A stretch of DNA of 64,000 nucleotides from Sipunculus nudus. Lineage: Eukaryota > Annelida > Sipuncula > Golfingiida > Sipunculidae. Made by a program: the position numbers and the translations under genes. This document shows positions 1-12,121 of the stretch, piece by piece. Position 1 is the stretch's first letter. The number at the start of each line of letters is the position of its first letter. Under the pieces are notes generated by a model. That model saw only the letters and a list, made by a program, of their open reading frames with translations, searched no databases and had not been told where the DNA came from. The DNA lies in NCBI GenBank assembly GCA_026874595.1, contig CM049306.1, forward strand, positions 30,309,519-30,373,518, read 5' to 3'.

Positions 1-865
1 GCTGAGACCTATGTTTTCGTCCAGTAACTCACAGAAAATAGGTCACACTGACATGAATTCTAGATTTCGTAGAGGACCTGGCATGATTTGCCAGCCTGTC
101 ACATTTGCACATCAAGGATACATGTGATTTGTCCAATGCTTAATATAGACCAATGGCTAGGCAGTAATCTCAGACCCTTATAAAAACATACAAGAATATA
201 AAAATTACGAAGCGAAGCTCACACGTGAATGCGAGAAGTACCAAAGAGTGGAAAGTCCCTCCCAAGGTGAATGGATTAAAAAAATGCATTGGACAGGTTT
301 AGGCTCATGTTAATTAAATCGATACATGTTTTAATAAATAACACTTTTCTTGCTGTGAATATAGAAAAAATGTAAAGTTACACAAATGACGAAATGACCA
401 TGGTTTACTATATACATGCTTATAAACCAGGTAAGAAACATGCAATCTCTGAGACTGTGTAAAGAAGAAGTCTGTAATTCTGTTATTACACATTCTATTC
501 TTCACAATCAATACATATATACAGGCTGTACACACCTGTAACTAGGTAAGCTACTTGTGACTTATAGTTTGCCCACGCTGTACTTATGCTGTTCTGCTTG
601 CATTGTGTTATGATGAAAAGTGGCTCAAACTTTTAAGCAAGCAAGCTTGCCGAGGTCACAGTCAAATGTTGTTAAATACAGTTTCTATTGGTTTTTGCTT
701 ATGCAAAGAGTCAGGCCTACTTTGCGTTAAGGGTGAATGGTGACAATCACTGACGATTGGTAATGTGTCTATTCGATCAAATTATTAAGATTAATTTAAA
801 TCAGTGATGTTTGAGAAGAAAAGTATGGATATATTTTATTCAGTATTATGGAGATAATTTGTTTA
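1..865. other. No gene seen; AT-rich non-coding
   Basis: No open frame here resembles a known protein; the short ORFs have no domain and no splice context. The GH27 gene to the right must have its earlier exons further left, but no exon ending in the expected Asp-Pro-Asp-Met just before the first visible GH27 exon was found in this stretch. Confidence 0.6.
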
Positions 866-875
866 GGCTCCGAAT

Positions 876-1680
876 GCTATGTTTCCATGAATGCGAGAGC
901 GAACGCGAAGGCAATACGTGTCGCGACCCGTTCGCGTGTTGCGTTTCCATATAAGCAACGCGACACACGATTTCTAGTCCTATCTGCACAATAACATAGA
1001 AGATTTTGTTGTTTTCATTTGGTAACATGTCAGATGTTTACAGGAGAGCATGTATATTAGCCAAAAGCTACATTGTAATCCTCTTAAAATAAATATGTTC
1101 AAACCAAGAAATTTAGGTTTCATTTGGTGAATTTTGTATTTTAGAATTAAAGGGATGTTCGAATCAGTATTTATCTGAAAATAATGAAAATGTCGCTCGA
1201 CGTATTTAAAGTTACTTTCCCTCTACGTCTTGCATTTCCATTGTCACACGTTGCTAAGCATTTAAAAGTCATTGTGATAGAGAGATGCGGCATCGTATTA
1301 ACAGTAAATGTCCTTTCATTTATGAATTCTACCAATCTCTCCACATCACCGTCAATGAACATCACCTGTGTCTTCAGCATGCTGGCATTTCTTCAAGCAC
1401 AGGGAAGCCCCCCTCCCTTCCTGATGTAACTTAAACGAAATCGCGCCGTCTGCCCAGGAACACCACGGATCATAGTCCGGGATGATCCATGTTGCTATCC
1501 GTGAATGTGTAAAAGTTCCCACGCGAATGCCTCGCGACAGGCCACTGAATCGCTACCCGGCGCGATACAGAAAATCGCGCTCGCGCTCACGGAGTCGCAT
1601 ATGGAAACGCTCTAGTGACATTATCATAGAAGCGAATTTTATCGCGCTCGCGTTAGCTCTTGCGCTTATGGAAACGCAGC
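876..1680. mobile_element. CpG-rich foldback element with nested inverted ends
   Basis: The left end reads GCTATGTTTCCATGAATGCG and the reverse complement of the right end reads GCTGCGTTTCCATAAGCGCA. The arms match imperfectly for about 38 bp (GCG-rich, AGAGC..AACGCG). A second inward-facing GCGTTTCCAT copy lies inside each arm, near 945 on the left and near 1595 (as ATGGAAACGC) on the right. The arms are CpG-rich in an AT-rich setting, which suggests recent arrival or low methylation. No transposase is seen and no clear target duplication was found, so the superfamily is not assigned. Confidence 0.6.
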
Positions 1681-1683
1681 TTA

Positions 1684-2228
1684 AGTTGGATAAAACACGG
1701 CGGGGATTGAACACACACTGATACCTGAACCAATCACAGAACCTAACCACATGACTGTCGTGCCCTATGCATAATCCGACATGATCTATGCATAAGCAAT
1801 GATAATCCTATGAGGATTTTGTTTGGTCCATCATAGGCATAGCTACTAGAGGGTGTCATCCTATACTGTTATTAAACTGAAACAGTTTTAAGTAGGGCCT
1901 GGGCCATACAAATACAGCTGCAGCTTTGTGAACTTATTTTGCAAAAGATTTTGGCACATTCTGACAATTCACGATATATGGATGCCCCTTAAAAATTTGT
2001 CTAACAGATTAATGGGAAGGGGCGCCCCTAAACAGGGCCCTCTGGGACTTCTGACGTGATAGTCCGGGAGAATATGGGCAAATGTCCTGTGAAACATGAA
2101 ATCAGGTCATGGTGACATGTTTTCTGCGACCACTATCAAAACGATGGCATATGAGTGTAACGTTTATGCTGACGTTTGTGAGTGCTCGAATAACGGAACA
2201 ACACCGTATATAGTTCAAATAGTATATA
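1684..2228. other. No gene seen between two elements
   Basis: Short ORFs only. No recognisable protein, RNA gene or repeat boundary was found. Confidence 0.5.
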
Positions 2229-2236
2229 CTTACACA

Positions 2237-2297
2237 CAGTGGCGTCGATTTTTCTTCCAGAGTGGGGGGGGGATAACTCGCCGACACCCCCCTCCCC

Positions 2298-2344
<47 letters not shown>

Positions 2345-2381
2345 TATATATATACCTTTATAGCGCCTGTATGAAACGTTT

Positions 2382-2416
<35 letters not shown>

Positions 2417-2509
2417 TTAATCACATTTCAAATATGATTCAATATATTTTTTCACAGTAAATTCAGAAATGGAGCATGTCTATATTTTATTCAAATCTAT
2501 ATTTCATTT

Positions 2510-2557
<48 letters not shown>

Positions 2558-2659
2558 CTCCGAAAAGTGGGGGGGGGGGATGATGACATTGACCTTCCCC
2601 CCTTGCCAAAAAGTGGGGGGGATATATACCCCCCCAACCCCCCTATATTGACGCCCCTG
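2237..2659. mobile_element. hAT-type non-autonomous element with AT microsatellites
   Basis: The element starts CAGTGGCGTCGAT and ends ATTGACGCCCCTG, so the termini are inverted copies of CAGnGGCGTCrAT, a hAT-like end. The flanks are CTTACACA (2229-2236) and GTTACACA (2660-2667), a 7/8 match to an 8-bp target duplication, the size hAT elements make. Inside are three TA runs (about 2301-2354, 2384-2415, 2515-2554) and G/C homopolymers. It has no coding capacity. A shorter relative lies at 12595-12779. Confidence 0.75.
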
Positions 2660-2667
2660 GTTACACA

Positions 2668-3297
2668 CACGTTGAGAACACACAATCTGAGAGTCACCTT
2701 TGACCTTTAGGCCCATGGTGTCAATGAATATTGTATCTCGCATAAGGTGTTACGGAATATTCTTTATCATGCTTAAAACACATTCTAAATAGAATACTGT
2801 ACATTACAATGAGAACCCTGTATGTCATATGGGCACATATCGTATCTGTTAGGCCTAGAACCTGCTAACGTGTACATCCAGAGTTCTCCAAAACATGACT
2901 TGAGCACCCAGACAGTCAGATGGGGTACAGATTGTATCCATTTAGTCTAGAATCTTCTAGCGTAATATTTTGGCAGGTCCTTTGAAAATGTCCTCGGAAA
3001 CTGATCATATTTGTTAAGCCTATAATCTTCTAACGTTCCATCCAGTGAGGCTCCTGGCAATTCTCCTTGGAAACCTGAAACAGGTCGAAAATATTTATAA
3101 TATATAGTGAGAAAGTATTAACAACAGTGTGAAATGATTCGCTGAGAAATTACTGTAAGTCAAAAGAAATTTCAGATTAAGAAACGCCTCTGGGCCCTCA
3201 GTAATAGAGACTCAATGAATAAAACATATTCGGTAAGTCAAAAAGAAATAGACAATATCAATCTTATAATAGATTATGTGAAAAAATGTAACTGCAG
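2668..3297. other. Intron sequence upstream of the GH27 exon
   Basis: Non-coding sequence running into the acceptor at 3296-3297. It contains partly repeated phrases (GAATCTTCTAG / AATCTTCTAACG near 2950 and 3025) but no exon. Confidence 0.5.
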
Positions 3298-3495
3298 ATT
3301 GTTGTTGGAAACGGAGCCCTCAGTCCGGACCAGGAACGGGTGCAGATGGGAATGTGGGCCATCATGGCATCACCCATCCTCGTGTCCGCAGACCTCAGGG
3401 ATATGAACCCAAGGTCAAGGTCACTCCTCCAAAACAAACGCGTCATCGCAATCAATCAAGACCCGTTAGGGATTCCCGGCAGAAGAATTAAATTG
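3298..3495 (+). CDS. GH27 alpha-galactosidase / alpha-N-acetylgalactosaminidase, penultimate coding exon
   Basis: This 66-codon exon has an acceptor at CTGCAG|ATTG, a donor at AAATTG|GTAAG, and phase 0 on both sides. It reads IVVGNGALSPDQERVQMGMW, then AIMASPILVSADLRDMNP, then VIAINQDPLGIPGRRIKL. These match the end of the GH27 (alpha-galactosidase A / NAGA) TIM barrel: the VGN..LS..Q...QM.LWAIMA.PL..S.DLR and INQDPLG..G signatures. NAGA hydrolyses terminal alpha-N-acetylgalactosamine, and GLA terminal alpha-galactose, from glycoconjugates in the lysosome. The nucleophile and acid/base aspartates lie in earlier exons outside the window, so substrate choice cannot be decided; GIPGRRI leans toward NAGA. 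The length equals human GLA exon 6 (198 bp, from memory), suggesting a conserved intron position. Part of this exon is echoed at 12122-12165. Confidence 0.9.
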
Positions 3496-3669
3496 GTAAG
3501 GATTTTGGGCATTTATTTGGATCTTATCTTTAAATCAAAATACATTATTAAAGTAACAATGAATGATCCGGTGTTACTATGATATTGTAGCGCGTGAGCA
3601 TCGTCCAAGTCGGTAAGAGTTTACCCTATGGATCATAGGACGGATCTGTTCAAATACTTTCGACCGCCA

Positions 3670-3960
3670 ATTCCTTGTGTAGCGTGAGGACACCAAAACC
3701 TACATCTTTTCATTAATACAGGCATTTAGACTCAAGCTGGACCAAAATTATTGCTTAATTGTCAGTATTTAAGAAAGTATGGACACTTAATGAGAAGATA
3801 ATGAGATATTGCTTCTTCCCCCTCGGGCTCTTGGAGTCTTCCAGTTCGAACAGCCAATAGAGAAGTAACTTGGTTCTAAACATCGCGATGTATGGAGTGA
3901 AAATGTTTATGAAAATTTGGGCCAATACTCGAAAGTATGCTGCCAGTGCACCTTATATTC
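3670..3960 (+). repeat. Dispersed repeat, copy 1 (partner at 20.14-20.43 kb)
   Basis: Both copies share, in the same order, GCGTGAGGACACCAAA, then TTAGACTC..G..GGACCAAAA, then AAGTATGG.CACTT, then AACA.CCAATAG, then GCGATGTATG. They are clearly homologous but diverged. The boundaries are approximate and no coding capacity is seen. Confidence 0.6.
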
Positions 3961-4754
3961 CGGTCGGTTTCCTATTGCGCATATGCAGTTAAAACTCTCA
4001 CATAGAAAGACTACAACCATTTAACTCCTGAGTGAAAAGGATGAAAAAAATATTCACAGAAGAATATTTAAGGGACCCAATCACCTATCTGACCTTTATA
4101 AACTAAAGGTAATCCCTTGGAGCTTTCATAATAATAGGCCAGAAAACGTGGATATCACCTCACACAGGCTGCTTGTTTTTTTATGTTTGTTTTTTTTTTT
4201 ATTTCAGCATGTTAATACTATGTGGGGGCCCGCAAAAATAATCAAAACAAATTCAACAAGGGCATCTGGCAGCAAATTAGATAAGCCAGAGCTTTGTAAA
4301 TTGCTTTTTGCAAGAACTGACCTTTTTACCTCCGCATATATGCAACCTACCACCTAAGGTTGCATGTTTTTCCTGTTTGTCAACATTGCTGTGTTTACAA
4401 ACATGTTGTTGGTAAACAAGCTCATACATCCTTCACGAAGGCCTTATAAGTTCTTTGCTCAACCAACATTACCCTCAGATTATTGATATACACACAGAGA
4501 AAGCCAGAAATCACATAAATTCCATTTTAAAAAGTAGGTGAATGGGCACCTTTAAGTTGTTTTATTGATGCAGTTTGATATATGGATTATTTTTCTATAT
4601 ACAATTATAAGAATGGATTTCTATCACACAAAGAAGCATAAAAATTACATGTCAATGCTCTAGGTCGAGCCATAGGGTTAACTCCCCCTGACCTTGGCTG
4701 AAGCAAGATCCAGTGATGATACATCTACTCTACATAATCTCTCTCTCTTTATAT

Positions 4755-5130
4755 ACAACCAGACTCGACCTTGGACTCGGTGTTCCTGGACTTGAAATTG
4801 TGCTCGGACTCCGAGGTAAGGACTCGAGAAATCAGGCGAAGTCAATCTCGAGTCCAATAGATATAAAAAAACACTGCCATGTATTATAAGACATGTACCT
4901 GTACAACTACTTACAGAATATTACAAAATACCAGCACTGTGGCAAGCTTTAAATGTAATTAACCATTATTGTAAACGTATTTGTGAACTTACTAAAATAT
5001 GTACATGATAATCTGAACTTTCGATATAAATTCCCTTTTCAGGATATTTTTATTGGACTCGGACTCGGGTTCCAAATGACTCGGACTCGAAGGATTTGGA
5101 CTTGGACTTGGATGTTGTTGACCGCCTACA
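4755..5130. repeat. Degenerate GGACTCGG-type simple repeats
   Basis: Two clusters of GACTCGG / GGACTTGG hexamer-like motifs flank about 200 bp of AT-rich sequence inside the GH27 intron. They may be internal repeats of one decayed element, but no clean terminal repeat was found. Confidence 0.5.
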
Positions 5131-5414
5131 TCACTGATATATGAACACAATCAAACTTAGCCCTGTCTAATTGTCTGTGCTAATGTTGAAGACAATACTT
5201 TAATCAATTTTAATAAAATGAATCCTCGAACAAACAAATATGTCTATATGCACTATCTTTAAAAATGTTCTTGACGTTGTTTTGATATATTTATTTTAAC
5301 AGGGAAACATGTTCAGACATGCAGCTTCGCTCATGTTTTTATCATTGTTAATTAAAAAAGATATTGCTTTTCGTTTTCCTTTATATTTCAAATCAAACAA
5401 ACACACTTTTTCAG

Positions 5415-5681
5415 CTTCATGACGGAGTCGTCCAAATATGGAGGAGGCCTGTGTCACCAAAAGGGAGCTTTGCCATTGCATTTTTAAACACGTCCCATAA
5501 AGGTCACCAGGTCAAAGTCAAGGTCAAACTTGAGGATGTTGGACTGGACTTTCCGGGTGGTTATATCTTGACAGAAGGGTTTGATGGAAGATATCTCGGA
5601 CAGTTCTCACCACACGACACCCTCTCAGTTCCTGTTAATACAACTGGCATTTATTTAATAAGAGCTCTAGTGGGTAGATAG
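5415..5681 (+). CDS. GH27 alpha-galactosidase / NAGA, terminal coding exon
   Basis: The acceptor is TTTTTCAG|CTTC and the exon enters in phase 0, matching the donor at 3495. It has 88 codons and a TAG stop. It encodes the C-terminal antiparallel beta domain of GH27 enzymes: VVQIWRRPVSPKGSFAIAFL matches the family's ..E.W.RPLS....AV.F.N strand pair, followed by a Lys/Val-rich strand and PVNTTGIYLIRALVGR near the end. Two N-glycosylation sequons are visible (NTS and NTT), as expected for a lysosomal glycoprotein. No canonical AATAAA was found close downstream. This exon and 3298-3495 give 154 residues, roughly the last third of the protein. Confidence 0.88.
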   Translation, partial: LHDGVVQIWRRPVSPKGSFAIAFLNTSHKGHQVKVKVKLEDVGLDFPGGYILTEGFDGRYLGQFSPHDTLSVPVNTTGIYLIRALVGR

Positions 5682-6840
5682 TTCGTATATCAGGTAAAAT
5701 ATTGACCATCAAACTTACGAGTGCCGCCTTCAGAAAGGGATTATTGTGAATTGCAACTCCCCTTACAAACCTTGAAAACGTATATTGAATTGTGTTTCCA
5801 CAAAGCTCTAACCAGAGTAAAATGTATACATTGACTTTCATTAAGTATTTCAAAAGTATAAGTGAATAATATATTAATGTACTACAGACATGTTTCTTTT
5901 GCCTTTCATGTACATGTTCGCTCTCTTAAGAAATCCTGGATCCTCACTTTTTTTAACTGGATATCTAAAGATTTCCAAAAACAGTATTATTAGGAGACCT
6001 TTCGTTTGAGCATTATCTTCATTTGTATTGGTTTAAATGTGTAACACGAGTTTCGTTCATTAATTGATGTTCTGTCATCTGGTCATCTGTTCAAGTCATA
6101 TAATGAAAGTAAAAGTAAAGGTCTGTGTAGTTGAATGAAAATTCGGGGCGAACAGCGCAAACACAAATTATATTTTTTAACGCCTAAAGTTCTTAGTGTT
6201 TTATTAGTATTTGGTGTTTTGGGGGATAGCATATTCCGGATCCGCCACGTAGATAATTATTTACTGGATTTTGGCCACAAAAGAACCACTCCACAGGGAC
6301 CGGGAGGGCCTTATCTGAGCGGCGAGTAGTTTCGGAGTCATGTCTGATCAACCAGCAGCGTCCGTCCGTTCGGAAGTCGGCTTACTAATCCAAAAGTACT
6401 TCTTCCCAACAATAGCTCAACGGCGTCTATAACTGTATCTTGGAGGGGGCCCATATCTTTTCCGGACATTTTATTTTTAGCGGCACCTTTATTTACTTAA
6501 CTGCCCCCTCCAGGAGGGTATGCGTTCATCCCATTTCGTTCGTGTGTTTGTGTGTCTGTAGGGGGGGGGGGATGCGTTTGTGAAACTGTATCCGCGAAGA
6601 CATCATATTGACTGTTCACAAAACGTAGGAGGGCTTATTTTAATTATGACGCCCTGCACAAAAGTATAGAAAAGATTGAGAAAAACCATGCTTGTTAAGT
6701 ATCACGCAAACCCTCAGAACGATCGTATCAATTGAAATTTGGATCCCGCGCGAGATCGTTATAAAGTGTTCAAGGAAGGAAATACATATTCATAAGGGCG
6801 GCATATAGTCCTTGTAAGAATAACCCAGTTATCTAGGGTA
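5682..6840. other. 3' flank of the GH27 gene; no further gene seen
   Basis: The 3' untranslated region and intergenic sequence. A 64-codon + strand ORF at 6135-6329 has no recognisable domain. A poly-G run follows a CT/TG-rich stretch near 6560. Confidence 0.5.
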
Positions 6841-6888
6841 GTTTATTTATGATGAGGTGTAGGTTTATAAAGCACACATGTATTAAAC

Positions 6889-7263
6889 TTAAAAGGGAAT
6901 ACTTTCTATTGTACATTCTGAGTAATCCCTATAGGAAGTACTGTACATACGTCTAGGACCGAATCCGTTTGCCTGTTCCGTTTTGTTAGTCTGTTTTACC
7001 TTTCTGATGAAATTTTGTTGGTCCGTTTTGCTTTTCTGAGGAGATCTTGTTGGTCCGTTTTGCAATACAGGAAATGGATTTTTATCAAGAGACGGATTTT
7101 CGGTTTGGTTTTTGAGTTCACATGTATTACTTTGTGATAAATCATCACTCGTACAGCCTAATGTTAAGGTTATTTGCTGTTTTTCACGAAATAAATCAAC
7201 AGGATGGATGTCCGTTAAGGTACATTCCCCCGTAGGGCTTGTATCAAGACTCAAGTTTACTAG
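6889..7263 (-). CDS. Unidentified open exon, possible C-terminal tail
   Basis: This minus-strand frame is open for about 124 codons, the longest unexplained frame in 5.7-10 kb. It has no ATG near its upstream end, so if real it is a terminal exon and not a complete gene. The product is hydrophilic and rich in Gln, Asn, Thr, Lys and Ser, with no membrane segment. The C-terminus holds several tyrosines (MYSTSYRDYSECTIESIPF), which could suit the cytoplasmic tail of a signalling receptor; that is speculation. A minus-strand AATAAA lies about 40 bp beyond the stop (TTTATT on the + strand near 6845), which supports a gene end. The acceptor is weak and ambiguous. No family was recognised. Confidence 0.3.
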   Translation of the reverse strand, partial: LVNLSLDTSPTGECTLTDIHPVDLFREKQQITLTLGCTSDDLSQSNTCELKNQTENPSLDKNPFPVLQNGPTRSPQKSKTDQQNFIRKVKQTNKTEQANGFGPRRMYSTSYRDYSECTIESIPF

Positions 7264-9960
7264 TCCTTAGGCCTTCTAGGCTTACAAGTCCAATAAAAAT
7301 GCCCACTCTGGCGTATGTTCACGGCTAACTTCTGATCGGACATTTACAAGTCGTGCTCCACAGTAGAATACATAAATATAATATTTTCAGCGTATGTGTG
7401 AGTGTCCCATGGTGCGTGTGTGGATTCCCTATCAGCAGCGAATGAACGTCCAAGTATGATGTCTCTGTAAGTGTCTGTGGATGTATCAGAGATTAAAGTT
7501 ATATTATAGGTTTAACAAAGTGTATTTTAACCAATGTCACATTTTGTACCAATCTAAACATACAATGCTCATACGTATCCATCCACACATTGCTCATAGG
7601 ACATTCACATTCTGCCAATCATTATAAATATGAAAATATGTTTAACATACGCTCCCGATCGAGGCAGCGAAAATCTTTGTCTGCTGAAAAACGTGCGTTT
7701 GATATGACAGGCAGCAAACCAGATGCCAATTAACAAACACTCGACAGGCATCATGGCTCCGCCCGTAGCTGCGCTTCAAGCGCCACTTGATGACAGTTTT
7801 ATGGTCACACTTAGTAAAGAACAGTCGAATTTTAATTGCCCCCTCTGCATTCTCGCATGAATGATCCCTCATGATTATCTTGTAATGTTTATGTTCAAGA
7901 ACTCAGAAACCAAATATAATTTAGATATAATTCACAGCTGCCTTTTCTTCATTTAAACTAAATTGTTAACATATTAATATATTTGACAAATAAAATATAT
8001 ATTTTAACATCTTAAGTATACTTTCAGCAGACTGGCAGGGAAATTTGCTTGAAGTATACAGGTTATGGAATAATCAGGTTAAGATTACAAATTTATTATC
8101 TTCTCCCAAACATCAGATCGTGACTGTCCTTGAAGCAAGTGTGGTCAATGCAGAAGCGAATCCAGAGGAGGCCCCCCCCCCCCCCCCCCCCCCTTTCCAG
8201 CCAAAGCATTTATTTGTTAAAGGTTTCAGGCCATTTTCTTAGGCCTGCACACCCCGTTTTCCGGACCCGGCAACCTGTTTTTAGGTTCATTAGTTATCCT
8301 GGGTTTGACCTCTCCTTTTCCTAAATCATGAATGTAACATAATTTATTATAAATTATGTAACATAACCGGAAAGTTCGAACGGAGGAAAGTTCACAAGCG
8401 CAAAGTGCTCTCAATGTTATTGCCACAGACATATTGGTTGAAATGAAGTGCTGAACACTTTCATTTTCTGTTTGAACTACCATTTAATATATATTTAAGT
8501 ATATTTGTATTTGGTCATAAATGCCAAAAATAAAGGCTATGAGCACTTATTTCACATGAGGGTGAAATCACATAATGATCAAAATTTACAGGGGCGACAG
8601 AAATGATTTTATCATAGGGTCGCTTGAAGGAAAACGACCGAGAACGCGTAACGTTACGCAAAAACATTTTTAACATAAAAGAAAAAAATAAATGGCCATA
8701 TATCGAGTAGTCCCGACGCTGTGTAAACTATATTGTTTATGCAGGTTTGTTGATGATGACATGTACCGTAATTCTGTCTTATCAATCTCAGTAAAGGGGT
8801 TACTTTTAAAAATGTAGAAAGTCATGTATATATGCGATAGTACTCAATCATCCAGGGTGGGCCAATTTACATTCTAGAATTAAAATAATATCAATATATG
8901 GTTCTCCGGCCCAAGAGACTATGGTTACGAGCAGCAGGAGAAAAAAAATCAATCTTAGGGTATACTGAGAGTGAAAAAAACCTTACTGTTAAAATGAATT
9001 TCATCACAAATAGATAAAAATCAGCTATTATCAATACAAACTTAAAAATTATCGTGGAGAAAAGAGGTGAATCGCTTTAGACAGTCTACAGACTAAGGGG
9101 TAACTTGAAGGTCCCAGTCACCGGGGTTCTGTTGAAAAAAAAAATGACTGGTAAAGGGGTAACCGGGAGAAAATTAAAGGATGGTTAGCAAGGAAGTCAA
9201 CTTGACACATAAATTAGCCTAAACTAAAATCAGACCATTTAGGCTGCACAAACACCAATACTATAATGTGGTTAGTGCAACTTTCCCTGCCGCCTGAACA
9301 AAGAGTATTATAATAATTAGTGTGTCTGAGTAAAATTTTATTCCTATGTTCATACTCTTAGCTCAGCTAATGATTAGATATTGGACATCTCCATATTCTG
9401 TAGAAATTTATACTGCTAATAATCTTTTATCTATGTTGAAGCATCTCCCTATTTAACATTTCTAAACATTATTTATAAGAATTAAAGGCTACAATTAATA
9501 TACAAATGACATTATCATGGCTATAAGCTGATATTATTATTCATCATGGTATCGTTCTGTATTCATTTTATGTTGGTTTCTGTAAATGATAAATTAATCT
9601 GGTATTTGTTTTTGGCTACTACAGGGAATACAAAAGCTATAGCATTGTTTGGCTTTCAGTAAGTATATTCTGTTTGAATTTTGTTGACTCTATATTTTCG
9701 TTGCTATCCATACATGGGGGAGGGCATGGATATTTTCACTTTTGACTTACAATAACTGTCCGATGGATTCTTGTCTTTATGTTACTGGATCGATGTTTGT
9801 TCACGTTGTAATTGTTGAGACACAAAACTTTCTTTTATGATAGCATTTAGATTGTTATAATACATTTATGTCTCTGTTTAGATTTATGTATTTTTGGATG
9901 AAATATGACTGATTATCTGATAGTGTAATATGAAAAAATGCCCGCATATATAACTATGAC
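7264..9960. other. Long non-coding stretch with a 22-bp poly-C run
   Basis: No exon was recognised. A pure C run at 8172-8193 follows CAGAAGCGAATCCAGAGGAGG, which resembles a decayed hAT-type end (CAGnGGCGnATCCAG). No partner end was identified. The rest is AT-rich and featureless. Confidence 0.5.
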
Positions 9961-10039
9961 CATGTACTGAATTACCCATAATGTCAGGTTATATTGAGCT
10001 TAACAAAATTAAAACAGAAACTTAAAAATATATTATATA

Positions 10040-11096
10040 ACTTTAAATGGAATGCATGCATGTTATCTATCTCAAAAGATAGGAGTTCTTTACCGAATAT
10101 CAAGCTATCTGTCTATGCAATCTCTTACTAAGGTTTATGCAACTATAATTCAGCCTCATATTGACTATGCCCTAAGCATTTGGGGTTGTTCATTATTGTC
10201 TACCAATGATACGGTACAGAAAATACAAAACAGAGCTGCCCGCATTATATCCAAAAACTATGACAGAAATGTTGATTCTATAACCATAGTAAATGAACTG
10301 GGTTGGTTGAATATACGTCAACGCTATATGTATTCTGTTGCAGTACTTATGTATAAATGTGTTTGTTCAATAGCTCCTGGTTTACAAGAGAATAATTTTC
10401 ACTTTGTCAATGAAGCTCACAATCATCAAACCCGAGCTGCTGTGAGCAATGATTTAGTCGTTCCTAAACCTAGAACAAACTTTCTGAAAAAATCTTTACT
10501 ATATATGGGGCCAAAAATATGGAATAGTTTATCAAATGAATCTAAGTCAGCCATAACTTGTGCATCTTTTAAGAGACGACTCAAATTGGAAATTCTAGCA
10601 ACTGTATGTTCTATATGACACGTTATATTTGCATAAATTTGCGTTTTATACATGTAGCACTCATTCTTCTATCATTTCATAGATCATACAATAACTGTAA
10701 ATTAATTTCATACGTATTTAACTGAATCTAACAATGATCAGGTCCATAAATGCCAGAGATTATTGTAATATTATTGGTTCGTATGCCTCGCATATTTGCA
10801 TGTATATATATACTGATCTAATGTGATATTTTAGTTTACTCTTTCTGTCTATAGATGTATATATTGATATCCTTTCTTAACTCTCTTAATATGCTTTTAT
10901 GATTTGAGTCCATATGTTCATGTTTATATTTTTAGTCATGGTATTATTTTATGCATTGTATTGATAGTTTAGTCATTGTATGTTTTATATGTACTGATAC
11001 AGGGCACCAAGTAAGACCAGTTTAATTTAAACTGATTGGTTTTCCCTGTATAAACATAATGTAAACATAATGTAAATAATAATAATAATAATAATC
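10040..11096 (+). mobile_element. 5'-truncated CR1/L2-like LINE fragment
   Basis: An open frame at 10052-10618 (188 codons) encodes the C-terminal region after the reverse transcriptase: SLTKVYATIIQPHIDYALSI, then VQKIQNRAARIISKNYD, LGWLNIRQR, then GPKIWNSLSNESKSAI and FKRRLK. This is the carboxy-terminal domain typical of CR1/L2/Crack-type non-LTR elements. The reverse transcriptase and endonuclease domains are missing, as expected of 5' truncation on integration. The 3' end runs through about 450 bp of untranslated sequence to (AAT)n at about 11079-11096, a simple-repeat tail of the sort these clades carry. The surviving frame is unbroken, suggesting a fairly young insertion. Confidence 0.8.
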
Positions 11097-11099
11097 TGT

Positions 11100-12120
11100 T
11101 AGACCATATTGAACGAGCGAAACATTCACTTTGTCCGTCATGCAGGAGAAACTGATAGATTTAGCCAATTAAAGTGAGTAAAAATTAGCTTCATATTTTT
11201 AATCTATGGCTAGAATGATGCAATAATTATCGTGAGCAAAAGAGGGAATATGATTATGCCAAAGAGATTTAGCAAAACATCGTAAACCTGCGATATCATA
11301 TACAAGGGGCCGCAACCGGATAAAAGGAATCGTATAGCTTGACTTATTCTAAAGAGCGTTTTGAAGTTGTTCACAAATGGATCTGATGACCCCCCCCCCC
11401 CCCTCACTACCAGCTCATACATTTTAACATAATTGTCCGTTTTCTGACAAAAACACCTCCTTGGAAGTGCTGTCCCCTTCAGCTATTCTTTCAAGGTTAA
11501 CCCATTTTTAAAGGGTATTTCATCTATGATGAAGCGTTGCTTCCAAGAGGCATACAGAAACAATTGTACATTCTCCGTGAAATATCAGCTTGCATTTACG
11601 TTATGATGGGAAGGTTTTGGTATCCGCATATATGTGTGTGATTGTTCAGAACAAAACATAACTCAGCAGAGTCTCATAGCATTTTCTGTGCATTTCGGGA
11701 ATGGAAAAATGAAGAACCGATTAGATTTTTGTGTGGATCCGGAATCTGTTTCGGATTCAGGAACGTCATCGAGGGATATAAACAAATGTTCACTCAGTTA
11801 TACACTTGTGAACTTGGGAATATGGGTCGAATAAGTGAATGCAAACACTGGTTGGGGAGCATCCTTCAATAGGGACCCCCACATGGCTGAAGCTTGCGTT
11901 CTGTAGAATGCAGATTTCTAGTTTTTATGTATTTTACCCAGTATATACTTTCTTGCAGTGCCACGGGCCAAAAGGGCTGCCTTCGAGGCAACATATGATG
12001 GCAATTTCTATTTTTAATTTAATCATGCATATGCAATACAAATCATCGGGCGTTATGTTGGGCCGTGAGAAAAGGCAGACCGAGCATTTTAACCCATAAG
12101 GGAAATGCAAATCTCCTGGT
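11100..12120. other. No recognised gene; poly-C run and small ORFs
   Basis: This stretch has a C run at about 11390-11403 and two overlapping short + strand ORFs at 11634-11872. They match no family I recognise and have no convincing splice sites. It lies just upstream of the GH27 exon relic, but no second GH27 exon was found. Confidence 0.4.
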
Positions 12121-12121
12121 A

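Larger units (their letters stand above)
3496..5414 (+). other. GH27 intron carrying dispersed repeats
   Basis: The intron runs from GTAAGG at 3496 to TTTTTCAG at 5414 and is phase 0. It holds a dispersed repeat shared with 20.1-20.4 kb and two blocks rich in GACTCGG / GGACTTGG (about 4760-4850 and 5053-5125). Confidence 0.8.

Noticed and set aside
2096-2743. ORFs with IYIYIY repeats
   Set aside because: Translations of TA microsatellites inside the hAT-type element.
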